Shown piece by piece: positions 25,843-35,300 of a stretch of DNA of 50,434 nucleotides. This stretch comes from Promethearchaeota archaeon (GTDB lineage Archaea; Asgardarchaeota; Lokiarchaeia; Sigyniarchaeales; SOKP01), in assembly GCA_016930515.1 (NCBI GenBank), contig JAFGGO010000106.1, positions 1 through 50,434 on the forward strand, written 5' to 3'. The notes under the pieces were generated by a model. It had not been told where the DNA came from, searched no databases, and was given only the letters and a program-made list of their open reading frames with translations. The position numbers and the translations under genes were made by a program. Within the stretch, counting starts at the first letter, position 1, and every line of letters begins with the position of its first letter.

Positions 25843-26592
25843 ATGTTTCAGCCCGCAAGCTTGAAAGGCGAGTCTCCCGTTCCCATTGACGAAAGAATTA
25901 GAAAAAAATACATTTTTCTTTATTTCATTATCATCATCTTAAGTTTCATACCTTGTAGCCTGTTTGAATACATCTATTTTCTCTTTTTATTTAGCGAACA
26001 ATTAATTTGGTTATTTTTTTTATTGTTTCCTTTTAATATCGTCGTCCTTATTTATGCGCTTCAGTTCAGCGCTACACTCGTGTCAGCACTCTTTCTTATC
26101 GTTATTAATACAATTTTCCGACCGAAAGAAGGCGTATTTCATCGAGATCCTAAGGATAAGAATTATCTATTTTGGAACTTGAGAAATCTCGTGAAAAAAT
26201 GGCCACTTTATGTCATGGCATCAAATCCTTTTCCTTGGTTAAAGCATCGCGCAACTCTAAGATTTTTTGGGGTTAAAATTGGTAAACATTGCATGTGTGA
26301 CAATTGCTGGATATCGTCAGAATTTGTTTCGATAGGCAAGAATTGTATCATAGGAGTTAGCAGTGTCATAGTTAGTTTTGGCGTGGAAGCAGAAACTTTT
26401 TTACTGAAGAAAATAATAATTGAAGATAATGTTGCTTTAGGTGCAAAATCCGTAATATTACCGGGAACAACCATAAAGCACGACGCCAAGCTTTCAGCCT
26501 ATTCTAGCACGGACTACGAGGATGTTTTGGAAGAAAACTTGGTATACAATGGAACACCCGCAAGTATAAAAGAAGAAGATAAAATAAATTGA
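25843..26592 (+). CDS. Membrane protein with hexapeptide-repeat (LbH) transferase domain 2
   Basis: 249 residues from ATG 25843, which has GAGG about 8 bases ahead; an in-frame TTG at 25777 inside the previous gene is less likely. It has the same architecture as the previous protein: two membrane regions, NPFPWLKHRATLRFFGVKIGKHC, then the beta-helix (VSIGKNCIIGVSSVIVS, IIEDNVALGAKSVILPGTTIKHDAKLSAYSS, YNGTPAS). The histidine in the repeat core differs from the paralog, so substrates may differ. The following gene begins within its stop codon. Confidence 0.8.
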   Translation: MFQPASLKGESPVPIDERIRKKYIFLYFIIIILSFIPCSLFEYIYFLFLFSEQLIWLFFLLFPFNIVVLIYALQFSATLVSALFLIVINTIFRPKEGVFHRDPKDKNYLFWNLRNLVKKWPLYVMASNPFPWLKHRATLRFFGVKIGKHCMCDNCWISSEFVSIGKNCIIGVSSVIVSFGVEAETFLLKKIIIEDNVALGAKSVILPGTTIKHDAKLSAYSSTDYEDVLEENLVYNGTPASIKEEDKIN

Positions 26593-28175
26593 TTGATACA
26601 TCAGTAAAAATAGATAAAAAGATCGAAAAATCGAAAAGATTTGTAATTGTATCCGATACCCATATCACGCCATCTGGCACAGAGTTTAACGAAAAAGTAT
26701 TCAATAAAGGAATTCAAAGGATTAACGCCATAAAAGACGTAACCCTTTACTTACATTTAGGAGATGTCACGCAATCAGGAACCTTACTCGATTACGATTT
26801 CGCCTATGAACAAAGTCAAAAGTTTAAACCAGCGAGTGTTGCCCCTATAGAGTATTTAATAGGAAATCACGACGCATTAAACGTGGGATACCTGTTATTC
26901 GAGGAAATATTTGGAAAAAGGCATTTTGAGTACGAAGATTCTCAGATATATGTGATAGGCATTGACAGCACTAAGCCAGATTTGGGAGGTGGCATCATTC
27001 ACCACGCAACCATTGAAGCCGTAAAAAAAAGGCTTGCACAACCCGAAAGGCAAGATAAACTCAAGATCGTATGTTTTCATCACCAACTCATCCCAATACC
27101 AAAGACCGGTAAGGAGCGGTCAGCTATAGACGATTCAGGTAACATGCTCAAGATGTTGCTTGATCAAAAAGCAGATTTGATTTTAAACGGTCATCGCCAC
27201 ATTTCTAACCTATATACATTGAGTAGCTGCGATAAAGACATGTATGTCTTTAATGCAGGTACCTTTTGTTGCAATAAAACCAGATATCGCGAGTTATTCA
27301 CCTACTCTGTAATTGATATTTTAGACAACAAGCTCAATTTTAAAATCATTCCCGTATTAGAACCCGAGTTTAAAAAGGAAATTCATAGAAAAATCTACTA
27401 TTACAAGCCAAGAGAAGTTGATAAAAACGAAAAACCCTATTGTAAATTCGTTCAAATGTCGCATTCATTGATTTCTGAAAACGAGGAGGATAAGAAAACT
27501 AATCTAGACATTGCTATTGAAAAAATAAACGAAATTGAAGGCTTAGATTTAGTTGTACATTGTGGTAACTTGACTAATAATAGTTACGATACCGAATTTA
27601 AGATTGCTAGAGATAAATTAAACGCTTTAAATCATCCCTACTTAGTAGTACCAGGATTTACGGATTCAAAGCCACCTGCATGGTCTTTATGGGACAAGTA
27701 TTTCGGCCCCTTGAATCCTCTGTTCGAAAACGAAAAGATTTATTTCCAAGGATTTGACTCCACGACTCCCGATTCTAACATTGGATTCATTGGAAGAAAA
27801 AAATTATCGCGCTTTTTGAACTGCGTCTTAAACTTGAGTCACCAAAAGATTTTTGGGGCTTGTTGCTTTCACAACCTGATTCCGACTCCTTTAAGCGTGT
27901 GGAGGACCGAATTAATGGATTCTGGAGATGCCTTGTCCCAGTTTTCTCGATCTCAGATATCCCTCGTTTTTAACAGTACGCCAAGCATTTCCTTTAACGT
28001 AAAGATAGAAAACACCATTTTTTCTAACGGGGGAAGCCTTGATGGAGGCCGATTTGAACCTTCGTTCTTAGAAATTTCAATATATAACGACGGTCTCACT
28101 GTAATATCTGAAAATTCGTTGCGATCTGACAAGAAAAAAACCATCGGAAAGTATACAATTGAAATATTAAAGTGA
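26589..28175 (+). CDS. Duplicated calcineurin-like phosphoesterase, second domain degenerate
   Basis: 528 residues with two metallophosphoesterase domains. The first (about 15-270) has all metal motifs: SDTH, LGDV, GNHD, FHHQ and NGHRH. The second (about 280-500) keeps the fold order but reads SHSL, CGNLT, PGFTD and CFHN, and lacks a GHxH site. Most metal ligands are therefore lost and it is probably a non-catalytic partner or regulatory domain. There is no signal peptide. The TTG start overlaps the previous stop (TTGA), so it is coupled to the two hexapeptide transferases. It may act on phosphate groups of a cell-envelope or lipid intermediate; the substrate is unknown. Confidence 0.85.
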   Translation: MIDTSVKIDKKIEKSKRFVIVSDTHITPSGTEFNEKVFNKGIQRINAIKDVTLYLHLGDVTQSGTLLDYDFAYEQSQKFKPASVAPIEYLIGNHDALNVGYLLFEEIFGKRHFEYEDSQIYVIGIDSTKPDLGGGIIHHATIEAVKKRLAQPERQDKLKIVCFHHQLIPIPKTGKERSAIDDSGNMLKMLLDQKADLILNGHRHISNLYTLSSCDKDMYVFNAGTFCCNKTRYRELFTYSVIDILDNKLNFKIIPVLEPEFKKEIHRKIYYYKPREVDKNEKPYCKFVQMSHSLISENEEDKKTNLDIAIEKINEIEGLDLVVHCGNLTNNSYDTEFKIARDKLNALNHPYLVVPGFTDSKPPAWSLWDKYFGPLNPLFENEKIYFQGFDSTTPDSNIGFIGRKKLSRFLNCVLNLSHQKIFGACCFHNLIPTPLSVWRTELMDSGDALSQFSRSQISLVFNSTPSISFNVKIENTIFSNGGSLDGGRFEPSFLEISIYNDGLTVISENSLRSDKKKTIGKYTIEILK

Positions 28176-28233
28176 ACTTTTTTTTCAAGCTAGCCTTATG
28201 AATAATAAAAAGTAACATTCTCGAATTGATCTA

Positions 28234-29457
28234 ATGAAGAACGCTATATTTCTTCCCGACTACAACATGATTCTCATCAGATACAACGAAATTTGGTTAA
28301 AATCAAGTAAAGTAAAGATGAGAATGTTAAATACTCTCATGAAAAACATCAAGAACATGCTCACGCATGCGAAAATCCCGTTTCATAAATATCAACTAAG
28401 TAAAGATACATCTAGGATCTTTTTTTTTTTCAAGAATCAGGACATTCCTAAAGCCGTTACTGTTTTAAAAAAAGTAGTGGGCATTTACTCCTTCAGTCCT
28501 GCATTAAGAACCTCGAGTTCCATGAAAAACATCTCAGAAAAATCCGTCCACGTTGCTCGTCAAATTATTAATAAAGGTGACAATTTTGCCTTAAACATCA
28601 AGCGTTCTGGAAATCACGATTATAGCTCGAAAGATGTTGCGATGGAAGTTGGAAAAGACATAGTAGAAAATTTTAAGTCTTCGGGATTTGATCTCAGAGT
28701 TAACCTCTCGAATCCAGACAAGACTATTTTCGTTGAAATTAGGGAAGATTTTTCATACGTGTTTACGGACGTGTTTAAAAGCGATTGGGGGGGACTTCCT
28801 ATTGAGACTAGTAAAAAGATTGCGGTCATGGATGTTGGAAGGCCAGGGGACTTGCTAGCGGGATTCTTGCTTTTAAGAAGAGGCTCGACCATTTTTCCTA
28901 TTTTATTTGACATGATGGAGGAAGACGCTGATTTCTATAAATGGAAAACTAATTGGTCCGTAGTTAATAATTTCACGCCTTTCTCCACTTTATCTCTGTG
29001 GAGAGTTAAGTTTAAAAAAGCCTTGAAATTTATAAAAGATTGCGTTGCGGAAAGAAATGTGTGCGGTGCTTGTAGGATGCTCCGATTTGCCACGATAGCT
29101 AGTGTCCTTAATATGGAGGAAGAAAAGAGTCTGAACGATGTGAGGGCTTTAACGGATGGTTTTGACCTAAATAAATCCCCACCTTGTCCTGATCAAATAG
29201 ATTTATTATCTCTTTCGCTTAGTCCATTTTTTTCTGAACGACCGATTTTTACCCCTAACATAGGTTTGGACGAGGAAACCATCAAAACTTACATTTTAAA
29301 AATCAATAAAAACATGCATGAGTTGGATTATTGCCCTTTAAAACCCCAAAATCAAGAATTTAACCCCGATGCTCTTGAAGAATTTCGGATATCTTCTGAT
29401 TTTAATAGTTGCGTTCAAGAATTGATGAGGAATGTTGAGAAGATATTTATAAAATGA
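28234..29457 (+). CDS. ThiI-like protein with degenerate PP-loop
   Basis: 407 residues (375-397 if one of the later starts is used; ATG 28264, MILIRYNEIWLKS, best fits ThiI). In ThiI order: an N-terminal ferredoxin-like domain, a THUMP domain (about 70-180, with FALNIKRSGNHDYSSKDVAMEVG and NPDKTIFVEIRED), then the AANH domain. The ATP-binding PP-loop, normally SGGxDSP, reads DVGRPGDLLAG at residues 200-210. The ThiI Cys pair survives (C277 and C280 in CGACRM), as does RPIFTPNIGLDEETI. ThiI makes 4-thiouridine in tRNA with ATP; here ATP activation looks impaired, and tRNA binding and sulfur relay may persist. The next gene is a sulfur carrier. Confidence 0.8.
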   Translation: MKNAIFLPDYNMILIRYNEIWLKSSKVKMRMLNTLMKNIKNMLTHAKIPFHKYQLSKDTSRIFFFFKNQDIPKAVTVLKKVVGIYSFSPALRTSSSMKNISEKSVHVARQIINKGDNFALNIKRSGNHDYSSKDVAMEVGKDIVENFKSSGFDLRVNLSNPDKTIFVEIREDFSYVFTDVFKSDWGGLPIETSKKIAVMDVGRPGDLLAGFLLLRRGSTIFPILFDMMEEDADFYKWKTNWSVVNNFTPFSTLSLWRVKFKKALKFIKDCVAERNVCGACRMLRFATIASVLNMEEEKSLNDVRALTDGFDLNKSPPCPDQIDLLSLSLSPFFSERPIFTPNIGLDEETIKTYILKINKNMHELDYCPLKPQNQEFNPDALEEFRISSDFNSCVQELMRNVEKIFIK

Positions 29458-29482
29458 TAAAAGCTCTTAACATAGGATCTTT

Positions 29483-29764
29483 ATGGTAAAAATAGAATTA
29501 AACTTGCTCAACATTTTCCAGCTCAAGGTTGGGAAAAGAGCAATAATTTACGAGGGAGACACCGTACAAGACGTGATCAGTAAATTTTTGAATCAATACG
29601 GAGAACATCTCGACGCCCAGATATTGAGCAATGATAAAAAAAGGCTTGGCAAACAAATGGTAATAATCCTTAACGGGCGTAATATAGACCACCTTCAAGG
29701 ATACGATACTAGATTAAAAGTGGGGGATATGCTCTACATTTCTGCACAATTAGCTGGGGGATAG
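29483..29764 (+). CDS. Ubiquitin-like sulfur carrier (MoaD/ThiS/SAMP type)
   Basis: 93 residues with a beta-grasp fold and a C-terminal Gly-Gly after AQLA. It fits MoaD/ThiS and the archaeal ubiquitin-like modifiers: KVGKRAIIYEGDTVQDVISKFLNQYG, a central QMVIILNGRNIDHLQGYDTRLKVGDMLYISAQLAGG-type segment with the exposed diglycine. Such proteins are adenylated by an E1-like enzyme and then carry sulfur as thiocarboxylate (molybdopterin, tRNA thiolation) or modify lysines. No E1-like gene is in the window. It starts 25 bases after the ThiI-like stop, pointing to a common pathway in RNA or cofactor sulfur transfer. Confidence 0.88.
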   Translation: MVKIELNLLNIFQLKVGKRAIIYEGDTVQDVISKFLNQYGEHLDAQILSNDKKRLGKQMVIILNGRNIDHLQGYDTRLKVGDMLYISAQLAGG

Positions 29765-29807
29765 CGATCTCTCGATCTTAATTCTAACTTGGATTGCATG
29801 AAATAAT

Positions 29808-29817
29808 TTATAAATGT
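29808..29817 (+). promoter_or_regulatory. Putative TATA box of the Rag-like GTPase gene
   Basis: TTTATAAATG about 62-71 bases before the ATG at 29879, the most TATA-like stretch in the short gap after the sulfur-carrier gene. It would place transcription start near 29840. Based on sequence and spacing only. Confidence 0.4.
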
Positions 29818-29878
29818 CCAATATTATAATATTTTTAATAATTTCATATTAGTTTGTAATATTATGGAATGAAACATC

Positions 29879-30814
29879 ATGACGAGTAAAATCATATTTC
29901 TTGGATTAGACAACGCCGGTAAAACAAGCATTATCACCGCTATTTCAAAACGTTTTGGATTCGAAGAGGAAGTCATGAATTTAATCCCCACGAGAAGGAT
30001 CGATAGGGACACATTTTCTTTCTTGGGCTTGGAATTCTTGCGTTTTGACATGGGCGGGCAAGAACAATACAGGGACGATTACTTGAAAAATCCTTCCAAG
30101 TATTTCACGGGAACGGATTTGATATTTTACGTCATTGACGCCCAAGATTACGACAGGTACATAGAATCTATTGATTATCTTGACCAAGTTTTGCTTTTCT
30201 TCAAAGAAGCCCAAGAAAACCCTCCAGTCGCAATTTTATTTCATAAGTTCGACCCCCAACTCACGAACGAAAAAGAGATCAACCAAAAGATCCTCACTCT
30301 CAAGCAAGCACTCACCAAATATTCCCGAGAATTTGATATCTTTTTCTTTGAAACGAGTATTTACGATATCAAAACCATCATGGACAGTTTCTCTAGCGGT
30401 TTATCGCTTTTGTTCGATAAAATGGAGATGGTCTCGCACCTTTTTTCAGAAATCAGCAAGAATTACAACGCTCTTTTGATTTCGCTCTTTGATTCAAAGG
30501 GAATAACGATTGGCGAGTATTATAGGCCCCATCTACATTTAAACGAGAAATTGAAGATATACGATCTTTACATCGAAGCACAACGGAGAATTATCGAAGA
30601 AAACCGGGACATGTACGAGTTTTCCGACAAATTCGACAATGGAAACCGTTTTTCAGGCGTCGTTGAGGCCTTAACCTTTGGAAACATGCATTTTTACTTG
30701 CTCTTCATCATCGAGGAGGACGAATCAGATCTAGGAAAAACCATTACCATACTTGATAAGATCGAAGCAGCCAAGCCTCAAATGGAGAATATAATTCTGC
30801 AAATTATTCAATAG
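29879..30814 (+). CDS. Rag/Arf-like GTPase with C-terminal longin/roadblock-like domain
   Basis: 311 residues. The G domain (about 1-180) has G1 GLDNAGKTS, a switch Thr region, and G3 DMGGQEQYR with the Arf-type Gln. G4 reads HKFD, the variant found in Rag/Gtr GTPases in place of NKxD. About 130 residues follow that fit a longin or roadblock-type alpha/beta domain (NALLISLFDSKGITIGEYYRPH, then VEALTFGNMHFYLLFIIEE), the arrangement of eukaryotic Rag GTPases. Rag proteins recruit TORC1 to lysosomes through such dimerising domains; the archaeal role is unknown. It is a single gene with its own TATA-like element. Confidence 0.88.
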   Translation: MTSKIIFLGLDNAGKTSIITAISKRFGFEEEVMNLIPTRRIDRDTFSFLGLEFLRFDMGGQEQYRDDYLKNPSKYFTGTDLIFYVIDAQDYDRYIESIDYLDQVLLFFKEAQENPPVAILFHKFDPQLTNEKEINQKILTLKQALTKYSREFDIFFFETSIYDIKTIMDSFSSGLSLLFDKMEMVSHLFSEISKNYNALLISLFDSKGITIGEYYRPHLHLNEKLKIYDLYIEAQRRIIEENRDMYEFSDKFDNGNRFSGVVEALTFGNMHFYLLFIIEEDESDLGKTITILDKIEAAKPQMENIILQIIQ

Positions 30815-30923
30815 TATATGCAATTATCCTTCCTTTTTTCATTGTATCAACTATTCTCTTTTCATTTTATAATAATCAAGAGATTTTAATGCCTTAACTG
30901 TGCGAAATTATTTATTAAACAAG

Positions 30924-31027
30924 CGCAGATGGAGGGATTTGAACCCCCGCGCGCTTACGCGCACCAGCTTGCTCGAATAACAGAAAGAGTTCTCGAGGCT
31001 GGCGTCTTACCACTAGGCTACATCTGC
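30924..31027 (-). tRNA. tRNA-Ser (CGA) with an anticodon-loop intron
   Basis: Minus-strand tRNA. The acceptor arm GCAGATG pairs with CATCTGC, with discriminator G73 (30924). The anticodon stem is CCAGC/GCTGG, and there is a long variable arm of the class II type (TGCGCGTAAGCGCGC). The T arm is GGGGG-TTCAAAT-CCCTC. The anticodon loop is 29 bases (30969-30997), so it carries an intron of 22 bases near the canonical 37/38 site; with it removed the anticodon is CGA. The loop ends CTCGAG and TTCGAG can pair, as in a bulge-helix-bulge splice site. One C-A mismatch appears in the D stem. The exact splice point is uncertain by a base or two. Confidence 0.92.
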
Positions 31028-31147
31028 AAAAAATAGAAATAATAATTCCTTGTTAAGTTAAATTTAGCATGAAAAATTTAAATTGTTTTCTTTTCGTGAT
31101 TATACTTTCGAAAAGTGGTTTCCCTTTATTTCGTTTGAAGGAAACGC

Positions 31148-31447
31148 TTAAGTTGGCACATATATTTTGATTTTCAGCGAGGGATCCAATAATTTAATCG
31201 ATCCTTCGTCTAAATATTGTTTTAACAACAAGTTTATCGCAGACACTCGAATTTCGTACTTGAGTGCGATATCCGTGGCGAGAATCGCTTTCTTTTTCAA
31301 GATAAACTCTTTTATGTCTTTTTCAAGCGATTTTGGAATGAACGCGTCCCGTTCGACGATGTCAATCTTTTTCGCCCTTCCGTACTTCTTCTTCAGATTA
31401 ACAGATGCCTTCCTGACTAATAATTTCTCTTCCTTTTCGGACAACAC
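31148..31447 (-). CDS. rps25e: Ribosomal protein eS25
   Basis: 99 residues resembling eS25, a small-subunit protein of eukaryotes and some archaea. It has a basic N-terminal part (RKASVNLKKKYGRAKK), DAFIPKSLEKDIKEFILKKK, and the winged-helix end ALKYEIRVSAINLLLKQYLDEGSIKLLDPSLKIKIYVP. This lines up with the eukaryotic GSLARAAL...LLSKGLIKLVSKHRAQVIY pattern. The start is GTG at 31445-31447, and no upstream in-frame ATG exists. It is encoded 121 bases from the tRNA-Ser gene on the same strand. Confidence 0.75.
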   Translation of the reverse strand: MLSEKEEKLLVRKASVNLKKKYGRAKKIDIVERDAFIPKSLEKDIKEFILKKKAILATDIALKYEIRVSAINLLLKQYLDEGSIKLLDPSLKIKIYVPT

Positions 31448-31602
31448 TAACCACGACTTTCGAGCGTTTTTTTTTGAAAACTAATAAGGTTTGAATTTAT
31501 AAATAAACGAAATTTAATAAAATTTGTGGTTTGAAGAAGAAGGAACCTTCAAATTTCGGAATTCTATATTTTAATATTAAATCTATATGTGGTTAATAAG
31601 AA

Positions 31603-32238
31603 GTGGACGACGATTATCTTTTTAATGTGAAAAAAAAGCGCCCTGAAGATTCGTACGAGCATGTTTCCGATTATTTCAAGGGAGAAACACTTACGCAATA
31701 TGCTAACTCAAAAAGCGTCATGCGAACGCAAGAAAAAATTACAATTAGGGCCCTTGAACTTCTAGATTTGAAGCAGAAGCGCGCATTCATTCTAGATGCT
31801 GGTTGTGGTCCTGGTTTTGTGGGCATGTATCTTAAAGAAATAGGATTCAATGTTGTAGCAATTGACCTCTTATCGGATTTTTTGACTTATTATAACATTA
31901 GCGAGCTTAATCCCGTCCAAGCCGACATGTGTTTTCCTCCTTTTAGAGAAGCCAGCTTCGATGCTATAATTTCAATTTCAGCGCTACAGTGGATTTTTAG
32001 TGATCTATCCAATCCAAATACGCAGCATTCCATGAAATATTTAATATCTGCTTTTTATAGAATTCTTAAACCAAATTCTAAAATCGTTTTTCAATTTTAT
32101 CCCAAAAGTAATAATTTTTTAGACGAACTTGGTCGTATTATTAAACAGGAATCGAGTTTCAATGGTACTTATGTGATTGATAATCCTGAAAATCCTAAAA
32201 AGCGTAAAATCTATCTTTTTTTAGAAAAAACCGAATAA
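31603..32238 (+). CDS. Bud23-like rRNA methyltransferase
   Basis: 211-residue SAM-dependent methyltransferase. Motif I is LDAGCGPGF, and the post-I acid is in VVAIDLL. The Bud23/WBSCR22 signature is strong: SFDAIISISALQW, then YRILKPNSKIVFQFYPKSNN, and VIDNPENPKKRKIYLFLE near the end. Bud23 makes N7-methylguanosine in 18S rRNA between the P and E sites and acts in 40S export with Trm112. The start is GTG at 31603. The gene lies divergent from eS25. No Trm112-like gene is visible in the window. Confidence 0.85.
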   Translation: MDDDYLFNVKKKRPEDSYEHVSDYFKGETLTQYANSKSVMRTQEKITIRALELLDLKQKRAFILDAGCGPGFVGMYLKEIGFNVVAIDLLSDFLTYYNISELNPVQADMCFPPFREASFDAIISISALQWIFSDLSNPNTQHSMKYLISAFYRILKPNSKIVFQFYPKSNNFLDELGRIIKQESSFNGTYVIDNPENPKKRKIYLFLEKTE

Positions 32239-32310
32239 AAATTCCATATTTATCAATTTTTTAGATTATATTGGGAATCTATCGTTATTACATAAGTTAT
32301 GTTCAAAAGT

Positions 32311-32320
32311 TTTATATATT
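32311..32320 (+). promoter_or_regulatory. Putative TATA box for the surface-protein operon
   Basis: TTTATATATT preceded by the A-rich CAAAAG, 77-86 bases before the start codon at 32397, giving a leader of about 50 bases. Both the surface protein and its overlapping partner would be transcribed from it. Sequence and position only. Confidence 0.5.
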
Positions 32321-32396
32321 GATTGCAACATTATAAAATAAATGTTTTTTAAAAACAATCTAAAAAAAAAACAATCTAAACCTAAAATGTGATACC

Positions 32397-35300
32397 ATGA
32401 AATATAAAAATATGAAATTAAATTCAACGATTCTAATTGGTTTAATCCTTATTAGTTCATTGCTTTCGATTTCCATGCCTACAAATTTTAATAATAAAGA
32501 AAATGAAATAAAAGACGAAGATCAATTCATTGAAGATATTTTAAACACAAACGCCATTGGAGAAGATCCGTGGTGGAATAGTTCTTTTCAATGGAGAAAA
32601 TGCTTATCAATAACTAATCCAGGAACATATAACTTAATAGATAATTGGGTATATTTAACAATCGATCTTTCGGATTCAGATTATGTTGGAAGAATCCAAT
32701 CCAATGGAATGGACTTGAGAATTGTAGAAAATGGAGTAGTTAGAGATTATTGGGTAGAAGTGAACCACCCTTCGAGTGGAATGTTAACCATTTGGTTTGA
32801 AGCGAATTCTACTGCGGGAGAAACAGATTACGACACGTACATGTATTTCGGAAACAATACGATTACGTCCAGAGGCTCAACTCATGTCTCTGAAAATCCA
32901 GGAGGTCTCATGTGGTTGAAGTTTGACGAAAGCTCCGGGACGACCGCTTCTGATTATATGGGAAATTATGATGCCACTCTCGTAGGTTCTCCCGTATTTG
33001 TCACGGACGCCGCTCAAGGGAGTCACTCGTTAGATTTTGATGGAACGGGCGATTACGGATACATTAGCAAGAGTTATAACGCCGCAAACGCCGTTCCCGA
33101 AATGACGGCTTGCGTCTGGTTTAAGACTTCATTTACTGCCCCCCCATCTAGCACTACTTACGATAGTAGCAATTGGGCCTTCCTCGATTTTGATAGATCA
33201 GAATATTGGAATTTTTACATTCGGGGAGACAATGGGAAAATAAGTTATTCAACGACATCAACATCCGGAGGGACGGACGATTTTGATAGCAACACGGATT
33301 CTTTAAACGACGGTGCTTGGCATTTTGCCTGCGTGGTCTACGACGGTAGTGATAAAATAATATATATCGGCGGCAACGAGGACGCTCGATTGCCGGCCAG
33401 TTCCGCACACAACGGCTATGGTCTCGGTACGGGAACTCTAAGGTATGGAATCATAGGAGACGGTTCTGAGGCAGATGCCTATCCACCAACGGCGACAAGC
33501 GAACGGAACGATATTTATTACGACGGTCAAATGGACGACCTGCGCTATTGGGAACGAGCACTTTCGCCAGGAGAAATTGATTGGTTAGCCAATTATTACG
33601 ACATGTCAATCACACCTTTATCCTTAACTGAAAAATCCGCCACCGTTACTGTTGTCGTGAAAGATATTGACGGCAGGCGAGTTCCTGGAGCAGAAGTTCA
33701 GCTCTGGAACGGTTCAGAAGTCGTGAACGTCTCCGGATTTACCTCGTTAACGACTGATTCGAACGGAGAAGTCGAATTCTCGGGTGTTTCCTTTGGATCT
33801 TATAACATGACAGTAAATTACACGATCTCGTACGACTCAACGGTTTGGGAAGAAATCGTTTACGATAGTAGGACGATAACGGGAGGAGAATTCAGCTTTG
33901 TGGGATTAATCGTAACTGAAACAATACACGCTAATTTATGGACGATCGATTTTGATATCAACGACTTGGACGGCGATCCCTTGTACTTGGGATACATTGT
34001 CGTTAATTCAAGCGATGTAGTAATGGCAAACCTCACGCTCAACTCGGCGGGAACGGCGCAATTCCGTTGGTTGTACAATTCGGAGGGATATAACTACAGC
34101 ATATATTACTTCAATCGGGACATTGCGATCCAGCCGAGCACTGGAACCTTGATAAAGTGGGGAACTGCAACTTATGGTACGATATCTGAAATTTATGATG
34201 TTATATCAAATGCAGTATCTCCGTATCCAGAAACTTATGTAGTTGATAAGACAAATTTCGTACCAGGATCTAGTTTAGGAGTTTCTGGAGCTCAGAAAGC
34301 CGTAGAGATCCACCTAAATTGCGAAAATATGAACGATAACATCACAAGAATATCAACAGCATATTACCAACCTTCTGTAAACCCAAAAGATATTATTGAT
34401 GAATTTCCTGAGGCTACTTCTGCTTCAATCGAATATCTTCCATTAGACGATGGAGTTTCTGTTTATGGTTTTCAATTCATAGTTTCTGGAGAAAATTTAA
34501 CTACTTGCACGGGGACCATCACGCTCAATATAACATACACACACATGGAACAAGTTACCGTAAACCTCACGAAACTTACAATTACGGTCATTGATAATGT
34601 ATATTGGGATGCCATTCCTGGCATGGACATTCGCGTGGAAATTAACGGCACCACGGATGTAGTGGTCGACAAAGGTTTATCTTACGGATTGGAAACCGAT
34701 TCAGACGGCGTTGCTCGGGGTAAGATAAACGCAAACACGGTGTTCTGGTACAAGCAAGGTATTTATAATATATCAGTATGGCCAATACCCTCTTTGATGT
34801 ATCAAGTACTTGTCAACGACACATCAGATCCCAGCCAGATACCCCCTGGAGATCCACAATTAAACGGATATGAATTTAATCTAACATCAGCTTCGTGGAT
34901 AATTCTAGAAGCGAAAATTGATTCTGCCAATGATCAAACCCTATTCGAAGACTATACGGTTTATCGAGAATCCAACCCAGATGTGGAAATATCAAATGTT
35001 ACTTGGGGAGAAAACTTCACGGTATTTGCCAATTTGACTTATACCAACGATGGGGGCAACTCGTGGAATCCTGATGATAATGTTAACACGATAATTTATT
35101 GCACGGTAAAAAGCACGCTTGCTGGAAATCCAGTGTTATTCGTTAGAATAATGTCGTTTGATGGAGATGGTGGGTATAGTATAGAGTTTAATTCGAGTAT
35201 TTTATCTGCAGGAACATCGAGTAAATCGTATATCTTTGAACTAACAGGTAAAAAAGTGAATTATCGAAGACCCGATCCCGTTTCGTTTAGTTTAACCATC

